64,000 bases of DNA. Origin: Artemia franciscana (lineage: Eukaryota > Arthropoda > Branchiopoda > Anostraca > Artemiidae). Numbering within the stretch: the first letter of the stretch is position 1; every line of letters begins with the position of its first letter. The position numbers and the translations under genes were made by a program. Under the pieces are notes generated by a model. It searched no databases, was not told the DNA's origin, and saw only the letters and a program-made list of their open reading frames with translations. Shown here in pieces: positions 12,721-23,190 of this stretch. Location of the stretch: contig NC_088871.1 of NCBI RefSeq assembly GCF_032884065.1, positions 18,806,944 to 18,870,943 on the forward strand, given 5' to 3'.

Positions 12721-12929
12721 TAAGTATGTTTTCTAAGTCGGAGGAATTCAGTAAGAAGATACAAATTGGTAAGCCCAAAATATATGTAATCAGGGAAGCC
12801 CTTCCAAAAATTTGGTGATGCATTTGTTGATCTCAAACAACTGCCTGATTATAGTTTGGTTGTCAAAAAGAGTATGAAATGTTGCATCAGACTTAATGCA
12901 TTGACACTGCCCATAACCAACCTCCATTT

Positions 12930-13690
12930 GCCTTCAATTTGTTCTGGAGCACTTCAGATGGAAGGAGGTCATGCGAACTTTGGAAGGGGCTCATTTGATT
13001 GGAAACTGAAAGTTCTAGTTCTTTTTTTAAGAGTCAAAAATGGTGGGAGGGCAACAAGCCCCCACCCATGCACCTTCCAGCTTCTATCCCCCAAAGGCAT
13101 CCAGTCACAATTTTAAGATAGTCATTTTGTTCAAAATAGTATAAATATTCAATAACTATGTTTCCAGTAATGACACGCCCCCCCAGCCTCTAGGGCAAGG
13201 GGTGAAAGTTATGCAGGTGATCCATTGCTTTTTACATAGAGGGTTTGTTTTGGAAGGGGGAGGTGTATGTTTAATCCTGAATCTCCGAAACAGCTTAGTG
13301 TATTATGATGAAACTTCAGGAATCATTGAGAGGGGTGTTGAACAAAATCAAAACACACTATGTGCATGCTGATACCAGGAACATCTCAGGAATGGCTGAG
13401 GGTATTCAGTTGAAACTTTCAGGGCATGTTGAAAACTGATCAGAGAGCAACAAATCCCCTCTCACCCTTTTAAATACCCTCCCCCTCAACATTGATCAAA
13501 ATTTTGAGATAGCCATTTTTTTCAAAGTTTTCAGAAGTTCCAACAACTATCCCTCCAAGGATAACACAACCTCACATAGTTCCAGGGTTAAGAGTTGTAA
13601 ATTAGGCAATTTTCCCTCTCTTTACACATAGGATTTATCATTGAGGAAGGGGAAAATATTTGCTCTTGGGTTTGTGAAAAAATATTAAGT
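12930..13690. repeat. Family-B repeat, about 2-3 diverged units
   Basis: Phrases gaaagttctagttc, agagtcaaaa, gagggcaac, atttgagatagtcatttt and a cc(t/c)ccagggt-like stretch recur in the same order at about 12985-13215 and, more diverged, at about 13420-13640. The same order appears in the tandem array at 36290-37400. Non-coding repeat of unknown class. Confidence 0.7.
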
Positions 13691-13761
13691 GTATTAATGT
13701 GAAATTTCTGAGAATAATGAGAAGGATGTTGAACTAAATCAAAAGATACTTTGTGTAGAAA

Positions 13762-16059
13762 CTATTAAACTACAACTGCAACTATTTGTGAACGTGACTA
13801 TGTGCAACTCTGACTTCTACTATTTAACTACTTGCAATTGTGAATACTAGAACTGCAACTATGACTATATGCAACTCTGACTACATTTAACTATGAATAA
13901 TTGTGGCTAGAACTAGTTGCAGCTGTGACTAAGACTACTTATGACTGCTTGTGACTGTGACTATAACTACTTGCAAATATCTACAACTGCTTGCAACACT
14001 GACTACTTGTGGGTCCAGCTGCTTGCAACTGCAACTACTTGTGGATACAACTACTTGCAGCTGAAAATACTAGCAGCTGCAACTGCTTGCAATTACTCAA
14101 AGTTGTGAATAAGACTGTGAGTCCTTGTGACTGCAAATGCAACTAGACCCACATTGCCTGGGCAATATGAAGTGTTGCGGAAACCTTTGTCTGGCTTTGC
14201 TGACTAAAGTGTTGTGAGAGCAACACTTTCTTTTGTTTCTTCGCTATTGACCAGTAATCACATGATCAAAGGCTATTCCTCAGCATTGAAAAAAAAACAA
14301 AAACAAAATAGTATCAAAAGAAGGGACTAAACTGACTTTGCAGCCAGTTGAACTTTATCCTTTTCAATCGTAGACATCATGATGGATAAAAACTCAGAAC
14401 AATATCTTATGTAATCTAGTTGGTATTATAAACCTATCCCTAACTTTTCAGGGTCAAAATGCCATAGATGACATTCTATTAATTATTACAAAACTATCTC
14501 ATTGTTATTCATTCTTGTTTGTACTTGTTTCTTTGTTATCGGTTAAATGATGAAGTTGTCAGCCTATCAAAGTTTTTAAAACGGTATGTTCAAACAAGAA
14601 CGAAATCAGTTATCACATGACAAAGGCTATTCCTTAGCATTGAAAAAACAACATCTACAAAATAAAATCAAAAGAAGGGACTAAATTGACTTTGCAGCCA
14701 GTTGAACTTTATCCTTTTCAATTGTAGACATCGTGATGGATGAAAACTTGGAACAATATCTTATATAATCTTTTCAGGATTAAAATACCATAGGTGATAC
14801 TAATTATTACAAGACTACCTCATTGTTTTACATTATTGTTTGTACCAAAATTTTGTTTGAAAAAAAAAGTTTGTGCCAAAATTATAAAATAATTCTGACC
14901 AATTTGATTCCAGTGGTAAGACATGCAAGGGACTTGTAAGTAATAATTGGCTGTTGGGCTACAATCATCTTCAGTGATGAGGGGTTTGCAACTTTTGCTA
15001 GTTGGTGTACCCATTTATTTGTTTCCAGTGAACTTGATGCCTATCATGGGAGAGTGACTTGTCAGAAAGAATCTGTTCACTTTGGGTTAGAAATTCCTAT
15101 AAATTGGTGCACATTGTACTTGATCTCTTTAAATATGACAGAATTAAGTGTTTACACAACAGGTACAAACAATAACATGAAACAATGAGGTAGTTTTGTA
15201 ATAATTAGTGTCACTTATAGTATTTTAATCCTGAAAAAATTATATAAGATATTGTTCCAAGTTTTCATCCATCACAGTGTCTACAATTGAAAAGGATAAA
15301 GTTCAACTGGCTGCAAAGTCAATTTAGTCTCTTCTTTTGATTTTATTTTGTAGATGTTGTTTTTTCAATGCTAAGGAATAGCCTTTGTCATGTGATAACT
15401 GATTTTGTTCTTGTTTGAACATACTGTTTTAAAAACTTTGATAGGCTGACAACTTCATCATTTAACTGATAATGAAGAAACAAGCACAAATGAGAATGAA
15501 TAACAATGAAATAGTTTCGTAATAATTAAGAGAATGCCATCTATGGCATTTTGACCCTGAAAAGTTAGGGATAGGTTTATAACACCAACTAGATTATATA
15601 AGATATTGTTCTGAGTTTTTATCCATCATGATGTCTACAATTGAAAAGGATAAAGTTCAACTGGCTGCAAAGTCAATTTAGTCCCTTCTTTTGATACTAT
15701 TTTGTTGTTGTTTTTTTCAATGCGGAGGAATAGCCTTTGATCAAGTGATTACTGATCAATAGCAAAGAAACAAAACAAAAGTGTTGCTCTCACAACACCT
15801 TAGGTGGCAAAGCCAGACAAAAGTTGCTGCAACACTTCACATTGCCCAGGCAACGTAGGTCTAGTTGCATTTGCAGTTACAAGTTGTTGCAGTCACAAGG
15901 ACTCACAGTCTTATTCACAACTTTGAGTAATTGCAAGCAGTTGCAGCTGTTAGTATTTTCAGCTGCAAGCAGTTGTATCCACAAGTAGTTGCAGTTGCAA
16001 GCAGCCAGAGCCACAAGTAGTCAGTGTTGCAAGCAGTTGTAGATATTTGCAAGTAGTTA
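13762..16059. mobile_element. Foldback-type element with long inverted repeats
   Basis: A left arm (13963-14847) and right arm (15162-16059) are reverse complements along nearly their whole length. Anchors include taactacttgcaaatatcta against its mirror at 16043-16059, gttgcctgggcaat-like sequence, gcagccagttgaactttatc and attgtttgtacc. The outer 200-400 bp of each arm is built of short degenerate subrepeats (acttgcaact, actacttgtg), extending on the left to about 13762. Each arm carries two related inner modules, for example 14250-14460 and 14605-14790. The central spacer at 14848-15161 has no transposase. This architecture, long inverted repeats with simple outer subrepeats, is that of Foldback/Galileo-type elements. 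It lies in ALDH intron 1. Confidence 0.9.
14878..15010. repeat. Spacer repeat shared with 17206-17333
   Basis: The stretch from ccaaaattataaa through gtggtaagacatgcaaggga and ttgggctacaatcatcttca to acttttgctagttg occurs again at 17206-17333 at about 90 percent identity, in the same orientation. It is outside the foldback arms, so a separate small element was captured in the spacer or the spacer derives from a dispersed repeat. Confidence 0.85.
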
Positions 16060-18454
16060 AATTATGCCTACCTAACTTCTTTTTTGGAAAGGGTAGTTAT
16101 CATACTTCATTATATTTATTCCTTTATTACCTTAAAATTGCAGCTATTAGCAATCTGTCTTGTATATAATTTTAGTTTTTTACTAGGCAATTGCACTTAT
16201 TCCTCACTATCTCAAGCAGATCTTCAATTCTATAGCCTATGTACTTTTCAAGGATATATTCCAAGTGCTTTGAGACTTCAGTTTTATTCAAGTAGCTAAT
16301 CAATAAAATCCTTATTTTCCTTTGATTCCAAAAATTTTACTTTTAATACTTAATTCTTCCTATGTAGATCACAGACATTAAATTCATCTTTTTAAATTCA
16401 TACACCAAGAGGAATAAAACTCCTCTACAAAATACATTTCAAGGTCATAATACTACTTATCAAAAGATCCTTTTGCATATACTTGTCCCATTTGGTTTTA
16501 CTAATTGATATACCACAGGCTTTAAGAGTAGCCTATGTTACACAAACAGGTTATTATAGGCAATTGAAAACTCACATTATTTGAAAAAAAGATTTTTTTC
16601 TTAAAACATGTTTTCTTTAAATGATTACTCATGAGTTCCTGACACATGAGAAAAAAAAATAAGGGAAGAAGCCAAAAAAACTAGCCATTACCAATCTTGT
16701 CCTTTTGATTATATGTAAAAATTAATTTCTGTTATAGCAAGCTTATGCAGTTTACTATATTTGGTAGCCAATTAATAAATAGGAAATTGACATTTGTTTG
16801 TTTTTTTTCTGTATAGAAATCACATGTTTTCATGATTCTGGGCATCTACAAAATGTATAGATTCTTTTTCCAAATTGGCCTTGTTTGGGGTAAAATTCTA
16901 GAAGAAGAGTTTTGGCTATCATGGAAAGTAGTTCTGTTAGGTGAATAAGATTCTCAGCAATGGATCTAGAGCCTCAATGATGTCACAGGAAGATTGTCTC
17001 AAGTGCCCATCACCACCCTTACCCCCTCCAGAGGGCATTGACCTTTGACAGACTATATGTTATAGGAGTAAAACAATATTCAGGAATAGATCTACTACTT
17101 GAATAAGATGCAAGGATGTTAATTATCCTGATTTATAAGCTTTTAAGAGTTGTAAATTTGTGTCTTAAAATTAATGAAAAAGCATCAATATGGCTTAAAT
17201 TCCAGCCAAAATTATAAATAATTCCAACCAATTTGGTTCCAGTGGTAAGACATGCAAGGGACTAGTAAGTAATAATCAGCTGTTGGGCTACAATCATCTT
17301 CAGTGATGATGGGTTTGCAACTTTTGCTAGTTGACATATAAGACAAGCCTATCTAGATTCACCCTAAAATTGTTTTACATTTATCTTGGGTTTTAATTCT
17401 TTTTTAGACTAGTCTATCCTTATATCCATTTAAATGAAATTCTGAAAACAAGTTTCAAAAACCCTATTTACTGAGGTCAAATATATACCTTAAAGTGTGA
17501 TTACATCACTCTTTTGTTCAAATATATTTAATGGCAAAAAAGCCATTTTTGTCAGCAAAATCAAGAAAATGCAAGGAAAAAATATAATTTGGACTGTATA
17601 GGCTACTTGCACATTAAGAGAGTGTAGGTAAAGTAAAGTGAAGTGTTTTTAGGAATAATACAAGCAAGTATTTTAGGATTTTTAAAGGTTGTTTTAAGAA
17701 TTTTATAGTGTTTCCCTTTGACTGGGCCTAACTGTAGACTACTACCTCTTTTCTCTTGGCTCCAGGGTAAATTTGTCCTTGTTCATATTATTGACTGTGT
17801 TTTTGATAAAATATTGAAAATATGAAAGCTGACAGAAAAAGGTGTAGAATGGTTAGGTTATGCTATTTTAAGCCTTTTTTATACCCAAAAACTAGCAATA
17901 TCTTGGTCATTTTCAAGAGCTCAATAAGGGCTAAAATTTGAATCTGTATTAGAAGTGATTATTATATTCATAAAGAGCTTAAGAAGGCACTGAGTAGTAT
18001 GTTCACTTTATTCATAAGTGAATAATAGGCCTATGACCAGTGAACAATTTACTGGCTCTAGTTTTAAAACATATTATTTCCTGTTTTCTCATTACATCTT
18101 TAAAAACTTATAGGCTAATCAGTCCTTTTAACTAGAATTTTACCTTTAGTTCAATTCCAATTTAGCAACATTATAATGTGTTCATCCCAGCACATAGCTA
18201 AACATAATTGATCACTGGTGTTATACCCTAGGTTATAGCTTACACCTATGACCTATTTGGTGCCTAGGGATGGGGGCTGAGATGCAACTGAGATTACAGT
18301 GGTTATTATACTTCAAGAAATAAATGGGAAATCAAATGGTAAATTTTCACTTTTCTTGTCTGATTTCTGTGCTATAAGTCACATTAACTGCCACTTCTGA
18401 CTTGCTGAAAATAGGTCTAGGCTACAAGGTATTAAAATGTCATTTTCAACTTAC
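16060..18454. other. ALDH intron 1, distal part
   Basis: AT-rich intronic sequence next to exon 1. The only recognised feature is the copy of the foldback spacer repeat at 17206-17333. No exon was read. Confidence 0.6.
17206..17333. repeat. Dispersed copy of the foldback spacer repeat
   Basis: Shares attccaaccaatttggttcc-like sequence, gtggtaagacatgcaaggga and ttgggctacaatcatcttca with 14878-15010, without any foldback arm beside it. Confidence 0.85.
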
Positions 18455-18550
18455 ACCAGTGTGTTTGATTTCTGGCTTGACTATAGGCTTCGGAATAGAC
18501 ACAATGCCCCTACAGAAACTTATTAAACTTGAATTGAGTTTAATCTTCAT
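18455..18550 (-). CDS. ALDH2: ALDH2-like aldehyde dehydrogenase, exon 1 with mitochondrial leader (32 codons)
   Basis: Minus-strand ATG (revcomp of 18548-18550) opens 32 codons ending KPEIKHTG just before a consensus GTAAGT donor (revcomp of 18449-18454), phase 0. It joins exon 2 to give [14 protein letters not shown]. This matches the short peptide before (I/V)FINNEW in the family (typically IKYTK or similar). The leader begins MKIKLNSSLISFCRG: Lys, Ser and Arg rich, hydrophobic, with no acidic residue before Glu27, as expected of a mitochondrial presequence. No upstream in-frame ATG was found. The exon was located by reading minus-strand ATGs for a family N-terminus ending at a donor. The identity is firm given the junction; the exact cleavage site is not predictable here. 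Confidence 0.85.
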
Positions 18551-18900
18551 TTTCGGTTTGAATTCGAAGAAATGTAAGAATCTATATGAACAACGAATTT
18601 AACTCAAACTTTTCGCTGTCTTCATAGGTGGCGATCTGTCTATTTTACTTCTATTTGTTATTGCGTGTTGATTGTCAGTATCTATGGCCGTTATTTTTCA
18701 CTAGGATCTTCCATCTAAGATCTAACATCTTTCTGCACAAATTTGCGTTCTTTTGTCCATTTTTGTTCTAAGATCTTACAGCTCACTGATGGTAGCAAAA
18801 AATACAAAGAACGCTTAAAATAGTAAAAGTGTATTACGATAAACTTTGAGTATCGATTCAAAGTTCAAGGAGAAAACATCTGTCTAGAATTGATTATTAT
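18551..18900 (-). promoter_or_regulatory. Probable 5' UTR and promoter side of ALDH
   Basis: This is the sequence upstream of the ALDH start codon. It is less repeat-laden than its surroundings and includes two taagatct phrases (about 18715 and 18770). No clear TATA box or initiator can be defended. The role is inferred from position only. Confidence 0.35.
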
Positions 18901-19299
18901 TAATTATTAAATCAGTAAGCTCTTTCAGTGAATTTTAATCCTTGTGGAGCTAGTTGGTTTTTCGCAATATCTGGCAAAGGATTATAGTTCATGACCTGAA
19001 TAAAATTATTACTCTGCATTTCAATAGGTGAGAAATAATCCTATGGTAATAATTCTCAAATTATTTTGACTGATTAATTATTTTTGCAAATTTTTACTAA
19101 CGGGCGAGCCAAATAGGGGAGGTTTTCTGCAGCAAGTGTCGTTGTACCTGCCACGAGTTTCTTGCACGATCGCTATCCGAAAGTGTGAAAGTAGGATGTA
19201 TTGTAACATTGGCTGTGAATTTCTTTATGCATGGTGCGATCTAATCAGCAAAGAAACTTCTTTATCGGGGTGAACTCAATACGCAAGGCTATGTTATCA

Positions 19300-21160
19300 G
19301 TCATGTCAAATACGACGAAAATACTATTGACATGTGTAAGCTCCGTGTATTAGCTACCAAAGAGAAAAAAAATATAGTACGCTTTGTTATCTTCAGTCTC
19401 TGTGAGACTTCAGTCATCTGTGATACTGTTTCTAATACACTACCAGCAAAAGTAAACGAGATTTCCCGAAAAATAGATGAATTTTTCAAAGTCACTACTC
19501 ACGTGCTCTTAAATGTGAACTTTTCCAACACTAAAAAAAATAACAATGTACTAGCCTCTGCCACCTACAATTCGCGAAGAGTAAGGCCATAACATATTGC
19601 AGTGCTAAAAAATTGTCCACAAGATATAAGGTCCCTCATAACCGTTGGCGATTTATTGACAGCACATCCAAAGAGGCTTCAAATGAAATTACAGATCTTA
19701 AGCGACGGAATAATGACTGGAAAATTGCTGTGCACTCAAAATCAGTGGCTAACAAAATAGTTGAGTGTGAAAGCCGCTCAGTCATCCATAAGTGCTTTTA
19801 TGAAAGAACCAGTCTTCACAGACGTCGTTAAGCTAGTCCCCCAACCCATAGACTTTTTTGACCTTCAGAAACTAATCCCAAAAAGCACAAAGTTATGCCA
19901 GTATGGATCTTCCGGCACCTTTAAAGTGCAGTTCGAGATTTGTAGTGACCTTGACTTTTTCCTAAAGAAATCAATGCGGATTGGTTATGATCACCTACCT
20001 GTTCAGAAATTTTTCTTTCTTCCCCGTCGATGTTTTTAAGTGTCACGAGATAGGTCCATAGCAATTAATTGGCAATCAGGTGCTGTTTGTGGTTGATGTG
20101 GCAATACCAATCATATATCCAACCGTTCAAAGGTTTGCACAGCTAGTATATTCTGTGTGTTATGCAAGGCATGTTGCCACACCTGTTACACTGTGAAAGT
20201 TCCAAATAACTGTCCAGCCAATATTCAGCTTAACCTAGATGGTTGAAGTGCCAACAGCGAGTCAAAATTTCAATATGAGGTGCTTAACTCTAAACATAAA
20301 CGGTGGACTTGTCCAAAAGTCTTGAGGTCTTGCTCAAGTAATCAACAAGCTATTACTGAACGCTACACTACAAATTCGTAGCTGACCTCTCCACTCTCCT
20401 TCCCAGACTGCTTTTACAGAACATACAGCCAGATCCAATCCTTATAGTAATGCAAAAAATCGAAGAAGAAGCAAACCAAGTAAAGCTCACACTCAGCCAG
20501 GAGAAAACAGTCTTGTTCAGGGTTAACTCCCTTAAACGGCCAGTTCCAGACCTGCCATGCAATGGACCAAAAGCTGTAAAATCGATGAAGATTTTAGGTG
20601 TCTACCTGGACTCTGACCTCAAATGGAATGCCCGCGGATCGTCAACTGTCTCTGAAACCGCTTACCTCTTAACATCTTTCGCCTATATTCGCCGTTTAGG
20701 CATGACAACTCAGATCATGGTTGTATGCTACAAATCTTACATTAGACCGCTCACAGAATATGCTTGCCCAGTGTGGCACAGCGTACTGGCCATCAACCAA
20801 AGGGACAAAATAGAAAGATTGCAGAAAAGGGCCTGCAAAATAATATTGGGAAGTGGTTATGTTGACTACGAAACGAGCCTCAAAGTTCTAAAGTTGGAGT
20901 CCCTTAAAGAGAGAAGGCATAAATTGGTTGTGGATTTCAGTTAGAAAATCCTTGACTCAGAAACACACCGTGATCTTTTTCCGGGTTTTGAGACACGCCA
21001 AACTCAACATTCGACTGACTCAGAGAGAGAACAAAAAACGATGCAAAGCTGGAAGAACCGCCGATCCACTCATCCGAGCGGTACCTGAAGTCATTTGGTT
21101 TGTACTTCGTAAATCCTTACAATGGTGACTTGGAAAATAATTGTTAATAAACCATGTGTG
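19300..21160 (+). pseudogene. Decayed CR1/Jockey-type LINE with ORF1 and RT remnants
   Basis: The 5' half holds broken ORF1-like frames: coiled, Lys/Ser-rich segments at 19332-19592 and 19761-20039, then CFKCHEIG at about 20030 and further Cys/His pairs to about 20180, a ruined zinc-knuckle cluster of gag-like ORF1 proteins. A large internal deletion then joins to the end of the reverse transcriptase: a KF(V)ADLSTL remnant near 20375, the open segment 20450-20944 and a further segment to 21128. It lies about 0.75 kb upstream of the ALDH start, on the opposite strand. Confidence 0.85.
20450..20944 (+). pseudogene. LINE reverse-transcriptase C-terminal fragment (164 codons open)
   Basis: The open frame shows the typical end of CR1/Jockey-clade pol proteins: KLTLSQEKTVLF, then KILGVYLDSDLKW, SYIRPLTEYACPVWH, and ERLQKRACKIILGS followed by YETSLKVLKLESLKERR. 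This matches RT motifs D-E and the thumb/C-terminal region. The palm and its catalytic aspartates are lost except for a degraded upstream remnant, so the fragment cannot be active. Its openness over 160 codons suggests a moderately recent insertion. Confidence 0.9.
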
Positions 21161-22470
21161 AATAATTTAATTTTGTAGGAGTTTTAAATTGTTTTTGATC
21201 TCCGCTGTTATTTTTGTAATTGGCAAGAATATTAATGCAAAATAAAGTGAATTTGAATGAGGACATTTTTGCTTCATTATTAGAGTTATCTGCAGAGATT
21301 ATAATTTAGCGGGAACAATGGAAATCGGCAATCCCCAAGAATCTTTCACAAAATTGTGAAATTACTTTGTCAAAGTGTAACAGAGATTTCTTTCCAAATA
21401 TAGCAATTCTACCGAAAATAATCCACTAGATTATCGGTCCCAAATACCTCAACTGAATGGTGTTTTTCTTCGTTTAGAAAAGCAAAAACTTATCTCAAGT
21501 GAGCATGACAGAAGATCGAATGAAAGGGATTACACTGGCCCATATTCATAAGGAAAGGAAAATCCATGTAGATGGTCTTACATCATTTTAGTCAGTCAAA
21601 ACCAAGACGAATATGTTTGTCAAATCGGACCATCGAATTACTTATTTATGGCATTGTACTATTGAAAAAAGTTGTAACAATAAGTTTCGTTTAAATACTT
21701 TTTTTTTACATTATAACTTTCCTTTGAGATAGTCAACTTATTTCTTTGTTTTGATTTGTTACCCTTTAAATTCAGGATGAGAGTAAGCCCGCTAAAACTT
21801 TTACATTACTTTTGCTTTAGACCTTTTATAATAAGGAGTAGTTTGTAATATGTTATAGAAACTCATTATAAGGTAGAATAACTAAAAATGTACATGCAGG
21901 TTTGTTTTAAAAACTTAAACATTTGAAAAATAGTAATATCAGTACTAAAGGTATTTCCGCACTTGAAATGAAACGGTAATAGCTTCCAACGTTCAAATTC
22001 TTATAGTCGAAAGGTGAGATGAGTTATATTACTGCAAAAACATTCTAATGCCTTCAAAATGCTTTTATTATTTAGTAAATATTTTGGAATCAAATCATAA
22101 TATTTTTGCCTCTAAACTCTCGTGAATAAAAAAAAACGTGTCATTTTAAGCTTAAATTAAAAATCAAAATGTGTCAGGTAACGCTTAAATTTCAGAAATT
22201 TTCCCAGGGAGGGCCCCCAAACCCCCCACATTGCTGGGGGGTATTTCATACCCCTCCCCCGGTGCTTTCACCCGACCAGCCCCCCAGCCCAAACACCTAG
22301 CCCCTCTTCGGCCTATCGTGGATCCGCTACTGGCTATATGCTCTGTATTTGTCAAATTATCTACAGGATCTTGAAAATAGCCTAATGATTTGAAATAAAA
22401 CTTTGAAGGAATATTCAAGGGTCACTTAAATTTTTAATTTGAACTTAGGACGGAAGTGGAGGAAGATTAG
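21161..22470. other. Intergenic sequence, nothing recognised
   Basis: AT-rich sequence with no readable domain. A G/C-rich patch at 22200-22330 (ggggcccccaaacccccc-like) resembles the C/G-rich segments of the composite repeats but could not be assigned. Confidence 0.5.
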
Positions 22471-22479
22471 AAAAGAAAA

Positions 22480-23190
22480 TTAAAATATCGTACTGCTCAG
22501 TTAATAAATTGAGAGGGAGGGTCATTCCTGACTTGCCTCAGTTAAAGATAGGAACGGGCCATAATTAGTGATAAGGAAAGAGTAAAAGAGAGATGCACAT
22601 AACATTTTGATAATGGGCTAAACCTAGATATAGTAGCAGGAAAAGATATAGAGGAAAAGGAAAAATTTCGTGATACCTTGGATGTGAAGGAAGATTTGTT
22701 TTGTGAGGAAGAAATAGCGAAAGGATTTAAAATAATAAGACCCCAGGTACTGATACTGCAGTAAATGAGTTTCTTAAATATGTTGGATCTGAGGTTAGAA
22801 ATGAGTTACTGAAGATTATGAATATGATTTTTTTATAAGGGAAAGTACCTAGAGATTTTGGGAAACCCTAATTAAACCACTGTATAAGAAAGGTGATAAG
22901 AGTGAGAGTGGTTACTCAAGAGTGCAGAGAAATTGCTTGCGGATTGCTCTGGGCAATCGACTGACTGACTGTATTTTAAACAGTAGGCTGTACAAAATGT
23001 GGTTCAAACCCGCTTTCTAGGGTTACAACGAAAGAAAGCTTGAGAAGGCTAGGACACATTCTGCAGGTAAAGTATGACAGATTACCGAAGATTGTCCTTT
23101 TCGTCAACCGTCTAGGGCTAACCCAAAGTGCGTAGCTGTGTTGGCACAAGACGGCTTGGTAATGCGGTAAGTTGTTAGTAATAGTAGTAG
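22480..23190 (+). pseudogene. RTE-type LINE fragment, unit 1, ending in (TAG)n
   Basis: The first part reads ISDKERVKERC, GKDIEEKEKF, DTLDVKEDLFCEEEIAKGF and, after a frameshift, KPLYKKGDKSESG, the N-terminal side of RTE reverse transcriptase. At about 22920 it jumps by deletion to the C-terminal end (NCLRIALGNRLTD, FERLRRLGHILQ-like). It ends with the SCVG..RLG segment and a tagtaatagtagtag tail at about 23170-23190. Dead. Confidence 0.85.
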
